From Brachyspira pilosicoli (GTDB taxonomy: Bacteria > Spirochaetota > Brachyspiria > Brachyspirales > Brachyspiraceae), in NCBI RefSeq assembly GCF_008016535.1, contig NZ_SAXY01000020.1, positions 1 to 42,486 on the forward strand: a DNA stretch of 42,486 nucleotides, read 5' to 3'. The notes under the pieces are model-generated. The model worked only from the letters and a program-made list of their open reading frames with translations. It had not been told where the DNA came from and did not search any database. The position numbers were made by a program, and so were the translations under genes. This document shows positions 17,233 to 24,436 of the stretch, one piece after another. Numbering within the stretch: the stretch's first letter is position 1; every line of letters starts with the position of its first letter.

Positions 17233-17261
17233 TTTACAATTTTTTTTATTTTGTTTATAAT
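17233..17261 (+). promoter_or_regulatory. Promoter of the heptose kinase gene
   Basis: TTTACA (17233-17238), 17 bp, TATAAT (17256-17261), followed by GAGG (17277-17280) before the ATG at 17292. Confidence 0.55.
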
Positions 17262-17291
17262 ATTTTATTATAATTTGAGGAATAGTATTAT

Positions 17292-18284
17292 ATGAAAGTA
17301 AAAGATATTATAAAAGCTAGAGTATTAGTAATTGGTGATTTAATGTTAGATAGATTTACTTATGGTGATGTTATTAGAATATCTCCGGAAGCTCCTGTTC
17401 CTGTCTTGCATGTTAATCATGAAGAGAACTATTTAGGTGGTGCGGGTAATGTGGCTAGAAACATTGCTTCGTTGCTAAACATGGAAGGAAGAGGAGATAT
17501 AGGTATCATTGGTGTTATAGGAAATGATAAGTCTGCTGATAGTATTATAGAAAGCATGCATAATTGGAATATATCTAATGCAGGCATAATAGTAGATGAA
17601 ACTAGACCTACTATAACAAAAACTAGAATAGTTGCAGGCACTCAGCAAATAGTAAGAATAGATGAAGAGAATGTTGAGTCGTATTCAAAAGATATTTATA
17701 AAAAAATAGAGAGTGCTTTTTTAGATAGATTAAAAGAATATAATGTTGTTATTATAAGTGATTATGCAAAAGGAGTTATTACAAAAGAAATAGCAAAGAA
17801 GATAATAGACACTTGCATAAAAAACAATATACAAGTATTAGTTGATCCTGCTATAAAACATTTTTCTTATTATAAAAAAGCTACTTTAATGACTCCAAAT
17901 TTAAAAGAAGCTGTGGAAGGCTCTGAGAGTAAAAAACCTTTTTATAATTTCAATATAGATTCTATAAATAAATTAGGCAATGATATAGTAAAAAAATTAA
18001 GCTTATCAAAACTTATGATTACGCTTGGTGCTAATGGTATGGCATTATTCGATAAAGATATACAAACATTTAAAGATGAAGTTTATATAATACCTACTAA
18101 GGCAAAAAGTGTATTTGATGTTTCTGGTGCGGGAGACACTGTTATATCGGTTCTTGCTATGTGTCTTTCGGTTGGTTTTTCTTTTAAGGAGGCATCTGAG
18201 ATTGCTAATACTGCTGCTGGTGTTGTTGTTGGTAAAAGAGGAACTTCTACTTTAACTTTAGATGAGCTAGTTAACGCTTTATAA
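17292..18284 (+). CDS. rfaE1: D-glycero-beta-D-manno-heptose-7-phosphate kinase
   Basis: This PfkB-family sugar kinase phosphorylates heptose-7-phosphate at O1 in ADP-heptose synthesis for the LPS core. The N-terminal VIGDLMLDRFTYGDV with RISPEAPVPVL and GGAGNVARN is diagnostic of the RfaE/HldE kinase domain. The PfkB signature 2 with the catalytic Asp is DVSGAGDTV (GAGD at 279-282). At 330 aa only the kinase domain is present, so the adenylyltransferase (RfaE2) must be a separate gene. The lipoprotein at 18300 begins 15 bp after it, likely in the same transcript. ADP-heptose is also a host innate-immune signal (known for the family). Confidence 0.93.
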   Translation: MKVKDIIKARVLVIGDLMLDRFTYGDVIRISPEAPVPVLHVNHEENYLGGAGNVARNIASLLNMEGRGDIGIIGVIGNDKSADSIIESMHNWNISNAGIIVDETRPTITKTRIVAGTQQIVRIDEENVESYSKDIYKKIESAFLDRLKEYNVVIISDYAKGVITKEIAKKIIDTCIKNNIQVLVDPAIKHFSYYKKATLMTPNLKEAVEGSESKKPFYNFNIDSINKLGNDIVKKLSLSKLMITLGANGMALFDKDIQTFKDEVYIIPTKAKSVFDVSGAGDTVISVLAMCLSVGFSFKEASEIANTAAGVVVGKRGTSTLTLDELVNAL

Positions 18285-18299
18285 GGATTATACTTTATT

Positions 18300-19430
18300 A
18301 TGAGGAAAATATTTTTTTTAATTATTGTTTTGTCTATATCAATATTTGGATGCTTACCTAAACCTCCTATTGCTCCGGCAAAAACTGTTACAGAACTTAC
18401 TCTCGGCAAAGATATTTATGTATATAAAGATGAGATAGTGGATTTAAATAGTCCAAAAATATATGAAGTTAATGGAGAGTATTATTTTGGTGATTTTTAT
18501 TATATTAAAGATAATACAGTTTATGCTATAGATGTTTCTAATTCTAGAATGGTTATAGCTAATGGAAGCAATATTAATTCTTTTAATTTGGAATATAATA
18601 GTCTTGAAACTTCTAAAATATCTTTTATAGATAATAGCAGTAATGTATATATAACAGGATACAATTTGGCATATATTGGAGATATTACGATTACTAATGT
18701 ATTGATGTCACTTCCTTCAGAAGGTCCTTCTGTTGAAGGAAATGATGTTCCTGATATAAAAACTTATATTATACAAGTAACTAATACTAATTATACTAAA
18801 GTAGGGCTTGTATCTTTAAATAAAATATCTCCTGAAGGTAAAACATTATACAGCATATCTTCTATAATAGATAATGAATATGAAAAGGTTATAAAGCTAA
18901 TTTATTTAAAAGATGATAAATTTGCTGTATTAAAAAGAGATGATAATAGAATGCCTATACTAGATGTATACAATATTAATACAGGGGCAAAAGAAGATAG
19001 ATATATTTTAGATAATATAGAAGTTACAGATGAGGCTACTATGTCTTATAGAGAGATAGTAGATTGTAAATATATAACAGGTAAAAATGTTTTGGCAATT
19101 CTTACTATGAGTATAGAAAACGGTGAGCATAAAGAGGATATAATATTTACAACATCTCTTGATAATTTTGCATTAAAAGAAACATATAAAATTTCAGCTA
19201 GAGATAATGCACTTGCTGTTGGAATGTCTGATAGCGGAAGAGTAATATATACAGGTATGGATAATGGACTTTATTTTATTATTAAAACTAATCCATTTGT
19301 ATCCCAAAACTTTAGTAAAGAATATTTGGGTACTGATGATTTCAATAAATTAAGAGGAATTAATATGTTTAATGACTCTATTTATGGATTTTTATTTGAA
19401 GATGCTAAAATAAAATTCAACAATTTTTAA
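18300..19430 (+). CDS. Large lipoprotein, beta-propeller-like, unknown function
   Basis: A 376-aa lipoprotein with signal peptide and lipobox SIFGC (Cys18), followed by a proline-rich linker (LPKPPIAPAK). The remainder is beta-rich with repeating short strands (YYIKDNTVYAIDVSNS, FTTSLDNFALKETY), compatible with a propeller. It may belong to a spirochaete-wide lipoprotein family, but I cannot assign it firmly. It is 15 bp after rfaE1, which suggests an envelope role. It ends 3 bp from the convergent lipoprotein gene at 19434. Confidence 0.8.
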   Translation: MRKIFFLIIVLSISIFGCLPKPPIAPAKTVTELTLGKDIYVYKDEIVDLNSPKIYEVNGEYYFGDFYYIKDNTVYAIDVSNSRMVIANGSNINSFNLEYNSLETSKISFIDNSSNVYITGYNLAYIGDITITNVLMSLPSEGPSVEGNDVPDIKTYIIQVTNTNYTKVGLVSLNKISPEGKTLYSISSIIDNEYEKVIKLIYLKDDKFAVLKRDDNRMPILDVYNINTGAKEDRYILDNIEVTDEATMSYREIVDCKYITGKNVLAILTMSIENGEHKEDIIFTTSLDNFALKETYKISARDNALAVGMSDSGRVIYTGMDNGLYFIIKTNPFVSQNFSKEYLGTDDFNKLRGINMFNDSIYGFLFEDAKIKFNNF

Positions 19431-19433
19431 ATG

Positions 19434-19826
19434 TTATTGAACTTTTGATAGTTTTCCTTCTGTTATAGTGTTATCAGTATTAGTGATAGTTAATGATAAA
19501 TAATACTTATTAAAATCAAATGCATAATTATTTCCATTCTTTTGTGCATTATATGAATCATCATTTACTTTAGTTAATTCTTCTTTTACTATATCTACAT
19601 TTTTATCATAGATGTTGCCGCCTTCCATTATTACATTAATGGAGCTATTTTCATCTACTCTTACTGTAGCAGTATTAACAATTAATTGTTTTTCTGAAGC
19701 TAGTGTTGTATTAACGCTTCCTCTGTATGTACTTTTATATTTTGATATATCTTCAACAGAGTTTTTATTTGTGCAGGAGTATAGACAAATAGATAATATG
19801 ATTAGAAGTTTTATTATTCTTTTCAT
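19434..19826 (-). CDS. Small lipoprotein (KY-x-GTY family), full-length paralog
   Basis: A 130-aa lipoprotein. The signal peptide ends in SICLYSC (Cys17) and the mature part starts with a short linker and KYKSTYRGS. The rest alternates short beta strands, like the C-terminal domain of the lipoprotein at 6465. It is the best template for judging the truncated paralog at 21187: both have the order K-Y-K-x-T-Y, a central VxVEE/VRVDE strand, and a [VF]IKEEL segment. AAAAGGA precedes the ATG. It converges on the 18300 lipoprotein, with stops 3 bp apart. The function is unknown. Confidence 0.82.
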   Translation of the reverse strand: MKRIIKLLIILSICLYSCTNKNSVEDISKYKSTYRGSVNTTLASEKQLIVNTATVRVDENSSINVIMEGGNIYDKNVDIVKEELTKVNDDSYNAQKNGNNYAFDFNKYYLSLTITNTDNTITEGKLSKVQ

Positions 19827-19952
19827 AAATAGATTGTTCCTTTTATAAATAACTTTTAGAATTCAATAATTTTTTTATAAATTTCAATAAAGTAAATTGT
19901 TTTTTTAAGATTTATCATATACTATAATAACAAATTTTAAAAGAGTGAAAAT

Positions 19953-21125
19953 ATGATTGATAATAATAAAAATAATATATTAGCTATTGTATCTTTAGTT
20001 TTATTAAGTTTTGCTTTGGGTACTTGCGAGTTTATAGTAATAGGTATTTTAACAGATATTGCTGAAAGTTTTAAGGTTAGTGAGGTTATTGCGGGCGGAT
20101 TAGTTTCGATGTTTGCTTTAGCCTATTCTGTATGTACGCCTTTTTCTGCCGCTATTGCCGGGAAGTTTAATAGATTTAACTTTATAATATTTACAAGCAT
20201 TATATTTATTATAGGGAATTTCTTATGTTCTTTTGCTTTCGATTATAATTTCTTAATGATAATAAGAATATTTTTAGCAATTATTTCTGGGGCATTAATT
20301 TCTGTATCAATCTCTTTTACTCCTTATATTGCTGCTAAAGAAAAAAGACCTATGGTTGTAGCTTGGATTTATTCTGGATTTAGCATTGCTTCTATTTTTG
20401 GCGTTCCGATAGGTACTACTATAAGTTATAAATTTGGTTGGAGAGCTTCTTTTATTTTTATATCTGTTTTTAGTATATTTATGCTTATAATGATGTTTAT
20501 TTCTTTACCAAAAAATACCACTCAATATAAAATAAAGCTGCTACATCAATTTGTTATTTTTAAAGATATTAGATTTATTTTAAGCACATTAACAGTTCTT
20601 TTTGGGGCTGCATCTTCTTATGTACTTTATACTTATTTAAAGCCTATATTTTTAAATTATGTTCATATAGACAATAAATATATTAGTATTGCATTATTAG
20701 TTTTTGGTATAACAGTTCTTTTTAGTAATTTGCTTTCTGGAAAATTGGCAGAACATAATGGTATTTATAATTTAAGATTTGTATTTGTACTTCAATTTAT
20801 ATGTATGATTGTTTTGCCATTTGCTTTTAATAATTATATAACTTCTGCTATAGTAATATTATGTATAGGTTTTTTAATGTATTTAATGAACTCACCTGTA
20901 CAATTAAATATTTTAGATTTCACTGAAAGAAATTATCCTTCTTGTATTACTTTAGCTTCTTCAAATAATTCTTTTTCATTTAATTTTGGTATAGCTTTAG
21001 GTTCATTTGTTGGAAGCAGTATATTTGATAGTGTTGGACTTAAATGGGTTGGATTTGGTGGAGCTGTATTATCTGCATTAGCTTTTACTAGTGTTGTAAT
21101 ACTAAATAAGTTTAATAGACAATAA
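19953..21125 (+). CDS. MFS efflux transporter (AraJ/DHA1 type)
   Basis: A 390-aa integral membrane protein with twelve predicted hydrophobic helices in two bundles. The first helix reads LALGTCEFIVIGILTDIA, typical of AraJ/YdhP-like DHA1 drug or sugar exporters (family pattern FALGTxEFVxxGLL). Motif A is present after helix 2 as GKFNRF. Such pumps export sugars, arabinose or drugs by proton antiport; the substrate is not readable. It starts with ATG after a weak AAGAG site, and the truncated lipoprotein begins 61 bp downstream. Confidence 0.88.
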   Translation: MIDNNKNNILAIVSLVLLSFALGTCEFIVIGILTDIAESFKVSEVIAGGLVSMFALAYSVCTPFSAAIAGKFNRFNFIIFTSIIFIIGNFLCSFAFDYNFLMIIRIFLAIISGALISVSISFTPYIAAKEKRPMVVAWIYSGFSIASIFGVPIGTTISYKFGWRASFIFISVFSIFMLIMMFISLPKNTTQYKIKLLHQFVIFKDIRFILSTLTVLFGAASSYVLYTYLKPIFLNYVHIDNKYISIALLVFGITVLFSNLLSGKLAEHNGIYNLRFVFVLQFICMIVLPFAFNNYITSAIVILCIGFLMYLMNSPVQLNILDFTERNYPSCITLASSNNSFSFNFGIALGSFVGSSIFDSVGLKWVGFGGAVLSALAFTSVVILNKFNRQ

Positions 21126-21186
21126 TTTTATTATTTGTATATTTATATATAATTAATATTTTTTATGTTATAAGGAGTTTAAAATT

Positions 21187-21453
21187 ATGAGGAATTTATT
21201 AAAAATATTTTTTATAGTTTTTGTTTTTTTAGGATGTGCTAATGACAATACTTCAGTAAATAATATTGTTAAATATAAAGGTACATATACTGGAAATAAT
21301 ATTACATATAATGAAAGTGCCACAAAATATACAGCTACTATTATAGTAGAAGAGAGCGGAAAAGTTACTCTTGAAATAAAATCATCTAATAAAATAGTTA
21401 GTTTTTATGCAGATGCTGATTTTATTAAAGAATTATCAAGTACTAAGTTTTAA
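21187..21453 (+). pseudogene. Lipoprotein gene truncated next to IS copy 3
   Basis: The first 88 codons encode a lipoprotein (lipobox VFLGC, Cys17) with KYKGTYTGN, aligned with the 130-aa paralog at 19434. The match runs out at DFIKELSSTKF, about 40 residues short of the paralog's end, and a stop follows 8 bp before the IS terminus at 21462. The missing end is not found beyond IS copy 4, so it was deleted. A GGAG site precedes the ATG. Whether a short lipoprotein is still made is unknown. Confidence 0.75.
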
Positions 21454-21463
21454 GTTAATAGTG

Positions 21464-22399
21464 TCATGGAGCCATAGATATTGTACTTTTACTTGCTATA
21501 ATATTTTTGATTCTTTCTTTGATTGTAATATACAATAAAGAAGAAATCAATCTTTGATTGTTATAAAAATGTGTATATTCTTTTAATTTTTCTCTTAATA
21601 ATTCTACTGTGATATTTTTATTTAATCGTGAATAAAATTCTCTTTCGTCTATGCCATCTACTCTTTCTACTACACCGTTGTATCTTGGTGTAGCTACAGG
21701 AATATATCTTCTCTCTAATTTATTTTTTAAGCAGTATTCATCAAAAATATTTATTTTAGGAGTATTAATACAGCGATAAGTATATTCTATACCATTGTCC
21801 GTTTGTATAGCCTGTATCTTAAAAGGTGAAGTTTTTAAGACATATTTTAAGAAAGATAAAGCACTATAAGGTGTTTTATCCTCATAGATTTGCCTCCAAC
21901 TATAGCGTGTAGCTAAATCTACAGCAGTGAATTGATAAACTGTTTTTCTGCCTAATTTGATATATTTAGTGTCTATTTGAACTATTTTGCCTTCTTTTTG
22001 TATTTTAGAGACAAATTTTCGTTTATCATATCGCTTCTTTTTCTTTTTTATTTTGTATCTCCAAAGATTATTTCTTTTTAGTACATTCTCTATAGCTGTA
22101 ACCCCTATCTTAATGCCTTTACGATTTAAATATGCTTTAATATAATGCTTACCTCGATATTCTTTAGTATAGAGTTTAATAATTAAATTAATAGCTTCTT
22201 GATTATTAAAGATATTTGGGGAAGTTTTTGGTCTAGTGCTAAAATTGGCGACAGTTCCAGTGTCTTTATATTTCTTAAGCCAAGTATAAAAAGTGGATTT
22301 ATTTATTCTTTCCATCTTTAAAAATCTTTTAATATTTTTAGTTTTTAATGCTTCATCCACTATAAATAATTTAAATTCTGTGCTATAATCTTTTTTCAT
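21464..22399 (-). CDS. IS481-family transposase, intact
   Basis: A 311-aa DDE transposase made from a single frame. The N-terminal helix-turn-helix (about 1-50) includes KSTFYTWLKKYKDTG, followed by a second HTH-like region to about residue 115 and a lysine-rich linker. The rve integrase core has Asp143 (VQIDTKY), Asp201 (QTDNG) and Glu245 (NGVVER) with DEREFY after it. Single-ORF organisation and TG...CA ends point to IS481 rather than two-frame IS3. It differs from other copies by DGIDE in place of HGIDE. An inverted repeat around its -10 and ribosome-binding site may limit read-through expression. Confidence 0.9.
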   Translation of the reverse strand: MKKDYSTEFKLFIVDEALKTKNIKRFLKMERINKSTFYTWLKKYKDTGTVANFSTRPKTSPNIFNNQEAINLIIKLYTKEYRGKHYIKAYLNRKGIKIGVTAIENVLKRNNLWRYKIKKKKKRYDKRKFVSKIQKEGKIVQIDTKYIKLGRKTVYQFTAVDLATRYSWRQIYEDKTPYSALSFLKYVLKTSPFKIQAIQTDNGIEYTYRCINTPKINIFDEYCLKNKLERRYIPVATPRYNGVVERVDGIDEREFYSRLNKNITVELLREKLKEYTHFYNNQRLISSLLYITIKERIKNIIASKSTISMAP

Positions 22400-22402
22400 A
22401 GT

Positions 22403-22450
22403 AGTATCCTTTTATTTTTTTCTATTCAAAAATATTATAACAAGGATACT
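22403..22450 (-). promoter_or_regulatory. Transposase promoter and RBS-sequestering inverted repeat
   Basis: On the minus strand AGTATCCTT (22450-22442) lies 2 bp before the -10 TATAAT (22439-22434), and its exact complement AAGGATACT (22411-22403) covers the ribosome-binding site. Only read-through RNA from outside would contain both arms. Copies 2 (6098-6090 / 6059-6051), 4 (23500-23492 / 23462-23454) and 5 (36756-36748 / 36716-36708, with one G-U pair) keep it. Confidence 0.6.
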
Positions 22451-22498
22451 GCTTTTTTTATACTAAAAAATGTCCAATATCTCATACTCCTAAACACA

Positions 22499-22512
22499 AT
22501 TATTTTTTATAT
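22499..22512 (+). repeat. 14-bp direct repeat left of IS copy 4 (probable target duplication)
   Basis: ATTATTTTTTATAT immediately precedes copy 4 and recurs immediately after it at 23547-23560. IS481 elements are known for target duplications of variable length up to about 15 bp. Confidence 0.75.
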
Positions 22513-23546
22513 TGTCATGGAGCCATAGATATTGTACTTTTACTTGCTATAATATTTTTGATTCTTTCTTTGATTGTAATATAACCTAGCGAAGAAATCA
22601 ATCTTTGATTGTTATAAAAATGTGTATATTCTTTTAATTTTTCTCTTAATAATTCTACAGTTATATTTTTATTTAATCGTGAATAAAATTCTCTTTCGTC
22701 TATACCGTGTACTCTTTCTACTACACCGTTGTATCTTGGTGTTGCTATAGGAATATATCTCCTCTCTAATTTATTTTTCAAGCAGTATTCATCAAAAATA
22801 TTTATTTTAGGAGTATTAATACAGCGATAAGTATATTCTATACCATTATCTGTTTGTATAGCTTGTATCTTAAAAGGTGAAGTTTTTAAGACATATTTTA
22901 AGAAAGATAAAGCACTAGAAGGTGTTTTATCTTCATAGATTTCTCTCCAACTATAACGAGTAGCTAAATCTACAGCTGTGAATTGATAAACTGTTTTTCT
23001 GCCTAATTTGATGTATTTAGTGTCTATTTGAACTATTTTGCCTTCTTTTTGTATTTTAGAGACAAATTTTCGTTTATCATATCGCTTCTTTTTCTTTTTT
23101 ATTTTGTATCTCCAAAGATTATTTCTTTTTAGTACATTCTCTATAGCTGTAACACCTATTCTAATGCCTTTACGATTTAAATATGCTTTAATATAATGTT
23201 TTCCCCTATACTTTTCAGTATAGAGTTTAATAATTAAATTAATAGCTTTTTGATTATTAAAGATATTTGGAGAAGTTTTTGGCTTAGTACTAAAATTAGC
23301 GACAGTTCCAGTGTCTTTATATTTCTTAAGCCAAGTATAAAAAGTGGATTTATTTATTCTTTCCATCTTTAAAAATCTTTTAATATTTTTAGTTTTTAAT
23401 GCTTCATCCACTATAAATAATTTAAATTCTGTGCTATAATCTTTTTTCATAGTAGTATCCTTTATTTATTTTTTGTTCAAAATATTATAACAAGGATACT
23501 GCTTTTTTTATACTAAAAAATGTCCAATATCTCACACTCCTAAACA
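22513..23546 (-). mobile_element. IS481-family element, copy 4 (intact, tandem to copy 3)
   Basis: The element is 1034 bp with the same ends as the other copies, and is flanked by 14-bp direct repeats. Copy 4 differs from copy 3 at scattered sites, so the tandem pair is two separate insertions, not a recent duplication. The end at 23546 lies 18 bp before the -35 box of the NYN gene. Confidence 0.93.
22515..23450 (-). CDS. IS481-family transposase, intact
   Basis: A full 311-aa transposase with the same layout and catalytic Asp143, Asp201 and Glu245 as copy 3. Differences include TEKYRGKH and SSLGYIT; the latter is shared with copy 6 at the window end and suggests a sub-lineage of the element. 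All catalytic and HTH motifs are intact, so it is likely active. Confidence 0.9.
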   Translation of the reverse strand: MKKDYSTEFKLFIVDEALKTKNIKRFLKMERINKSTFYTWLKKYKDTGTVANFSTKPKTSPNIFNNQKAINLIIKLYTEKYRGKHYIKAYLNRKGIRIGVTAIENVLKRNNLWRYKIKKKKKRYDKRKFVSKIQKEGKIVQIDTKYIKLGRKTVYQFTAVDLATRYSWREIYEDKTPSSALSFLKYVLKTSPFKIQAIQTDNGIEYTYRCINTPKINIFDEYCLKNKLERRYIPIATPRYNGVVERVHGIDEREFYSRLNKNITVELLREKLKEYTHFYNNQRLISSLGYITIKERIKNIIASKSTISMAP

Positions 23547-23560
23547 ATTATTTTTTATAT
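23547..23560 (+). repeat. 14-bp direct repeat right of IS copy 4 (probable target duplication)
   Basis: ATTATTTTTTATAT, identical to 22499-22512 on the other side of copy 4. Confidence 0.75.
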
Positions 23561-23564
23561 CTTC

Positions 23565-23592
23565 TTGATTTTTTTTTAATAAAATATATAAT
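23565..23592 (+). promoter_or_regulatory. Promoter of the NYN-domain gene
   Basis: TTGATT (23565-23570), 16 bp, TATAAT (23587-23592). Predicted start near 23599, about 65 nt before the ATG at 23664 and about 34 nt before a terminator-like hairpin. Confidence 0.55.
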
Positions 23593-23632
23593 TCCAATAA
23601 TATAAGCGTATGTCTCTTACTAGGGACTTACT

Positions 23633-23660
23633 CCCCATCATTGGATGGGGCTTTTTTTTA
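23633..23660 (+). terminator. Strong hairpin with U-tract in the NYN gene leader (attenuator-like)
   Basis: CCCCATC (23633-23639) pairs with GATGGGG (23644-23650) around a 4-base loop, followed by C and eight T. It ends a few bases before the ATG at 23664. The upstream GGGA (about 23624-23627) could instead pair with TCCC of the 5' stem, a mutually exclusive fold. No rightward gene precedes it. Confidence 0.65.
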
Positions 23661-23663
23661 TTT

Positions 23664-24272
23664 ATGAAAAATGTTAATTTTTATATTGATGGTTTTAATA
23701 TTTATCATTCAATTGATAAAATGAATAATAATACTTTAAAATGGATTAATTATAAATTATTATGTCAAAAAATATTAAAAGATGATGAACAAATTAATAA
23801 TATATTTTATTTCTCAGCATACGCAACTTGGAAACAAACATCTTATCTTAAACATCGTGTTTTTATAAGAGCTTTAATAAACGAAGGAATAAATATAGTA
23901 CTTGGTAATTTTAAAAAGAAAACAAAATATATACATAATATAAAATATAATTATGAATATCATGAAGAGAAAGAAACAGATGTAAATATAGCTATTAATT
24001 TAGTAAGAGATGCTTGCAGAAATAATTGTGATAAAGCAGTAATATTATCTGGAGATAGTGATTTAGTACCAGCAATATCTATGGCTAAAGCAGAAAATCC
24101 TAAATTGGAAATAGTAATTGTTATACCTCCAAATGTAAAAGCTGAAAGTTTAAAAGAAAAAGCTGATTATACTTTAAAATTATCTAATTTCAAATTAGAA
24201 GATTTTTTATTCCCAAAAGAAATTACATTAAAAAACAACCAAAAAATAATATGCCCTATGGATTGGCAATAA
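23664..24272 (+). CDS. LabA-like NYN-domain protein (putative RNase)
   Basis: NYN domains are PIN-like, metal-dependent ribonuclease folds. The protein starts with NVNFYIDGFNIYHS, where the conserved Asp opens strand 1. Later acidic residues lie in KETDVNIAINLVRDA and in VILSGDSDLVPAISMA, giving the DG(F)N / TDV / SGDSD set of the LabA/DUF88 group. I place the start at ATG 23664 (202 aa); an in-frame ATG at 23610 would add 18 residues encoded by the hairpin and is unlikely. There is no good ribosome-binding site at either. It is convergent with the dynamin operon and sits right after the tandem IS pair. The RNA target is unknown. Confidence 0.85.
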   Translation: MKNVNFYIDGFNIYHSIDKMNNNTLKWINYKLLCQKILKDDEQINNIFYFSAYATWKQTSYLKHRVFIRALINEGINIVLGNFKKKTKYIHNIKYNYEYHEEKETDVNIAINLVRDACRNNCDKAVILSGDSDLVPAISMAKAENPKLEIVIVIPPNVKAESLKEKADYTLKLSNFKLEDFLFPKEITLKNNQKIICPMDWQ

Positions 24273-24436
24273 AATGTTAATTAATCGTATCACTTACTTT
24301 AAATTTAAAACATATTTAACGCACGTTTAGTTGATTATATTTTATAATAAAAAATAATAATAGTTAGTGTAGTAGAAAAAAGTAATGAGTACGTATCCAT
24401 TAATAATAAATAATAAGTTAAAATATAATTAAATTG

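Larger units (their letters stand above)
21462..22496 (-). mobile_element. IS481-family element, copy 3 (intact)
   Basis: The element is 1035 bp with ends TGTCATGGAGCC and ACTCCTAAACA. It is separated from copy 4 by only 16 bp (22497-22512). No target duplication is seen around this copy alone. Confidence 0.93.

Noticed and set aside
21462-22512. Tandem duplication origin of IS copies 3 and 4
   Set aside because: The copies differ at many scattered sites and copy 4 has its own 14-bp flanking repeat, so two separate insertions fit better.
23610-23663. N-terminal extension of the NYN protein
   Set aside because: The in-frame codons fall in the hairpin and U-tract, there is no RBS, and the NYN fold starts right at the ATG 23664.
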